Source: Eumeta japonica (Eukaryota > Arthropoda > Insecta > Lepidoptera > Psychidae). From it: a stretch of 64,000 nt of DNA. A program made the position numbers and the translations under genes. The stretch is taken from assembly GCA_005406025.1 (NCBI GenBank), contig BGZK01001459.1, forward strand, positions 1 through 64,000. Direction: 5' to 3'. Shown here in pieces: positions 60,859 through 64,000 of the stretch. The notes beneath the pieces were generated by a model. It was given only the letters and a program-made list of their open reading frames with translations. It searched no databases and was not told the origin of the DNA. The stretch's first letter is position 1; each line of letters opens with the position of its first letter.

Positions 60859-61181
60859 TGACAAAAAAATCTGCATTTGCTAATGTTCCTTTGTATGTGT
60901 ATAATTTGGATGTTTTTTTTTGGTCCGAATTGAATTCTGTTTTCTTGTTTGATAAAATAAAATATGTTTAAATAAAATAAAAAAATACATTCATTAAAAT
61001 GTACCTACCCTAACCAAATCATAATTTGCATTAAACCTGTTAAAAAGTATAGAGATGTGTGCTAAGACACATGGTAGAAGTGAAACTTCAACGTGGGAAA
61101 CCGAATTGCAAAGGACAAGTAGAAAAACGAATCGCAACAAAATTTTTACTTGAAGTTTTACGGTCAGGTTTTCAAATTCGA

Positions 61182-61216
61182 CAAGTACATTAACAATCTG
61201 ATTGTTAATGTACTTG
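61182..61216. repeat. Perfect 16-bp hairpin, 3-nt loop
   Basis: CAAGTACATTAACAAT (61,182-61,197) and its exact complement (61,201-61,216) flank CTG. Confidence 0.8.
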
Positions 61217-61219
61217 GAA

Positions 61220-62795
61220 ATTAATATTTGGGTTATTTCTGGATATCTAAGAAAATATTAGATATCATTACACTCTTCCTTCTAAGGTATATATATATAT
61301 GAAATTAAATAATGTAATAAAAGCAGTCATTTATCGCATTGCGTGTGAGAGTTGGCGTGAACTGTGGCGATAAGTTTTTTGAAAATGTTCTCGAACTCAT
61401 CGCTACCAACGTGACTGGTTTTCACTGAGACTAAATGAGTTGAAAGTTTGCTTAATTTAATGCAGTGTGATCCTGAGACACGTGGCACAAGCACTGAGCG
61501 GAGACCGTAGGGATATGGGTTACGAAAAAAACACTAATGGCAATGTAGACAATTGTTTCGTACGGTCGTCGAATGGTCCACTGAATCGTCTACGAACAGT
61601 TTATACCGTAAGATACAAATGGTCCATATATTTTTTGAAATCATATCGATTATTGGTAAATTTCATTGAGGAGATTCGTCAGGTTTGGGGAGCCCCTTAG
61701 GATTGCTTGTGCTATTGGCGGAACGGGCAGAACGAAAAACAGTATTTTCATTAATACTGTCCCATCCCTCTACAGCTTTGATTCTTCTCGAACTAGATTT
61801 TCCGTAAGACGAGGAATCCCATGGAAAAAATTCATGAGTCGATTGAGATCATTTATCAGCAGACTATGAAAGTTTTCATTTCAGACACCTTTTCGAGTGT
61901 TCTTCTAGAACTTGACGGGAAGATGTAATAAATTTAATTATTATGTTAATGTTAGAATCAAAATGATTGTTGTTGTTGACAGTGATAGGTGTTATAATTC
62001 AATATTATAAAAGTACATTCTTAATTCTTTCTTGGCACACCTTATATACTTAGGATAGTCGTTGACAATATGGAGATTTGAGGATCTGAGTTAAATTAAA
62101 TAATGATTGCAGGTAAATAGGTAAATAACTTGTATAATAATGAAGAAATGAATTAAGTACCACAAAAAATCTTTTTTTCTTTAAATAAACTTATTGTAAA
62201 CGTTCCAAAACCAATTAAATTAGCAATTCTCTGATATTATCCATGTTGAATATGTAAATAAGACAAAATTTACATCTCTCGATTCTAATGAAATTCATCT
62301 AAATTTTAATATTCAAAAATTTATAACCATAATGTCATTTCTCTCCTACACAAAGTGGAAAAGACTACGTATGAACTTTTTTCATGATGAGTTTTTTATT
62401 AATATTTAAAAGAAATGTTATATCATCGAGAATAATATTTAGTGGCAAGGCCGCGCCGACCCCTGGCGGCGCCTGTGTGCGAAACATGTAATGCCTCTTT
62501 TTTTTACGAATCTTATGTTTATAAATATTTTATTTTATTATTTGTTAATTTTGATCGAAATAAATGTTCTCCAGTATTATATACTTATATATTTTCCTAA
62601 ATAGGTAAAACCAGTACGCTTCCGCTTGCCGATTACTGCGAAAAATAAAATGCGAATTAAATTTTTACATACTGTATTTATGTTGTTATATCCAATTGTA
62701 TAATTGAATATTAATAACAAAATAGCTGACTTTTTTCTAATAATACTGATTTAACTATTACGTATACTATGTTTAAAAAAAACGACAAGAATCTA
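61220..62795. other. Intergenic stretch, one unexplained frame pair
   Basis: Two overlapping plus frames (61,467-61,700 and 61,666-61,869) lie in sequence less AT-rich than its flanks (MGYEKNTNGNVDNCFVRSSN in the first). I recognise no family; a decayed transposon is possible. The rest is AT-rich with nothing supported. Confidence 0.3.
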
Positions 62796-62829
62796 AAATG
62801 TTTAAGAATATAAATATACTTAAATTATA

Positions 62830-64000
62830 TTATTTCCATTTTTCTCGTTTTTCTGTTTGCGAAATCTTAATAGTTTCATGTATGTCCATACGATTTAATA
62901 TGGCCTCCCCTGTGGATATTGTTGTTAAATTTGTTAATATTTTCTGGCTCATTGTTGAGCCCAGGCAATTTTTTATAAGTTTTAATTTAGAAAAGGACCT
63001 TTCCGCGTTTGCTACGGTTACTGGCATAGATAGCAAAATTCGTAATGCTATGATGATGTTAGAGCAAACAGCTATTAAATTGTTTAAATATATAAATTCG
63101 AGAATTTTGACCATATCATTATTTAATTATTTGATAAAAAAAAAACTGTTGACAATTTCTTCACACAAACCGTCGGCGTCAATATGCAATGAATCATTTG
63201 CTGAAAGTTTTTTCCTGCAAACGATGACAGCTACCTTTTAATCGACTTTGATCTTGGTCATTTAGTTTAAATAAAAAATTAAACACGTCTTTTTGGTTAT
63301 TCAATAAATTAAATCTTTCGTTGTACGCAGGATAAAGCTTGGTCCAATATAAAAAAAAATACATTAATTTTAAAAGAGGTTTTCGGATCATTTATAGTGT
63401 GGTCTTCGTGTTCATAATCAAAACTCTTTGGAGTTTTACGACGTCTTAGGGGTCTGAATCTGGAAGTTTCAAATTCAGCCTCGATATTTCGGCAATTTTT
63501 ATGCCATCATTTACAATTTCGTCAAAATTTGCGTCGGTCCTAATTTTTTATCAAAAAACTTCTTTAATTCCGTTAAAGCATCTAAAGCAACTCGCATATT
63601 CATATCGACGGACTGCAGAATTTTGTTCACAAAATTTAGTTTTGGTAATATTTGGCAATATTTATTGAACAAATTAATGAAAAAGTGCATATTTTTTCTG
63701 CTAGACATTTAGCGTCATATTTAGCCTTCTGATCATATGATATACCATTCGATATTTCATATAAGCCATCATAAATTTCTGGTAAATTTGTAAACAGCGG
63801 TTTTATACCATCTATTCTGTGCTTGACCATCTTGTTTCAGACAATGGTTTTAAGGTCAGATTTATGACATATTTTTTTTAATAAATCCCATCTTTTGGAA
63901 GAGGACAAAAAATATTTACGTAATTCTTGCACAATACTAAAAAACCCAGTCGTATGACGATTGGGGTTGGTAGCATCGTTTACTATTAAATTTAAACTAT
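62830..64000 (-). mobile_element. hAT/ZMYM-type transposase relic, cut by the window edge
   Basis: Read from the right edge leftward on the minus strand, the pieces are LNLIVNDATNPNRHTTGFFS, VQELRKYFLSSSKRWDLLKK (~63,900), RIDGIKPLFTNLPEIYDGLY (~63,800) and FVNKILQSVDMNMRVALDAL (~63,600). The hAT C-terminal dimerisation domain ends it: ALRILLSMPVTVANAERSFS then KLKLIKNCLGSTMS (63,060-62,940). This is the order of the TTF/ZMYM1-like hAT transposases common in insects. Several frameshifts and an in-frame stop before NKMVKHRID show decay. The N-terminal part with the zinc finger lies beyond position 64,000. Confidence 0.85.

Noticed and set aside
62798..63241. 147-codon plus-strand frame
   Set aside because: It is the antisense shadow of the hAT transposase, whose family motifs are clearly on the minus strand.
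1..64000. CRISPR arrays, operons, phage or integron-like systems
   Set aside because: No regularly spaced direct repeats, ribosome binding sites or compact gene arrays; introns and insect transposons show a nuclear eukaryotic genome.

Overview
This is a window of AT-rich eukaryotic nuclear DNA, most probably from a moth or butterfly (Lepidoptera). The order call rests on dispersed repeats whose wording I recognise from lepidopteran genomes: a 'GGTTCCGT / GGCCAAGTGC' family, a 'GTCACCGCCGCCCATGGACAC' family, a Jockey-type LINE, tRNA-derived SINEs and several mariner lineages. A spliced insect-like ORC3 gene supports it. No species call is possible. There are no operons, CRISPR arrays or prokaryotic signals.

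Layout. Positions 1-38,000 are a gene desert. It opens with a diverged full-length copy of 5S rRNA (16-131). It then carries foldback and MITE-like elements, perfect hairpins, a broken Jockey LINE (about 18,950-19,960, minus), two tRNA-derived SINEs, purine-rich degenerate hexamer arrays, a cluster of GC palindromes (34,015-34,310) and a dead mariner (about 34,690-35,621). At intervals there are short CpG/GC-rich islands (about 7.0, 7.6, 17.5, 22.6, 24.7, 27.7, 30.6 and 33.0 kb) without convincing reading frames. They look like regulatory or conserved non-coding elements, or distal 5' exons, of a gene outside the window.

Positions 38,999-55,457 hold the one clear host gene, ORC3 (origin recognition complex subunit 3; the Drosophila gene is latheo). 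I resolved 12 coding exons with GT-AG introns and consistent phase, giving 728 codons plus stop, close to the 711 residues of human ORC3. Its introns are loaded with transposons: two mariners with recognisable ends and TA target duplications (45,081-46,362; 46,639-47,944), a third mariner relic, a pogo/Tigger-like MITE (50,204-50,697) and a copy of the lepidopteran dispersed repeat.

Positions 55,500-64,000 are again intergenic: a perfect 61-bp tandem duplication, several hairpins, dispersed repeats, a broken endonuclease (EEP) fragment of a Helitron-like or LINE-like element (60,585-60,858), and a degenerate hAT/ZMYM-type transposase on the minus strand that runs off the right edge.

I found no multi-gene system. 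The points most worth a second look are the string of GC islands, the palindrome cluster at 34 kb, the hexamer arrays joined to a shared GGACGAAACC motif, the 5S-derived copy, and an unidentified 75-codon coding-like stretch just upstream of ORC3.
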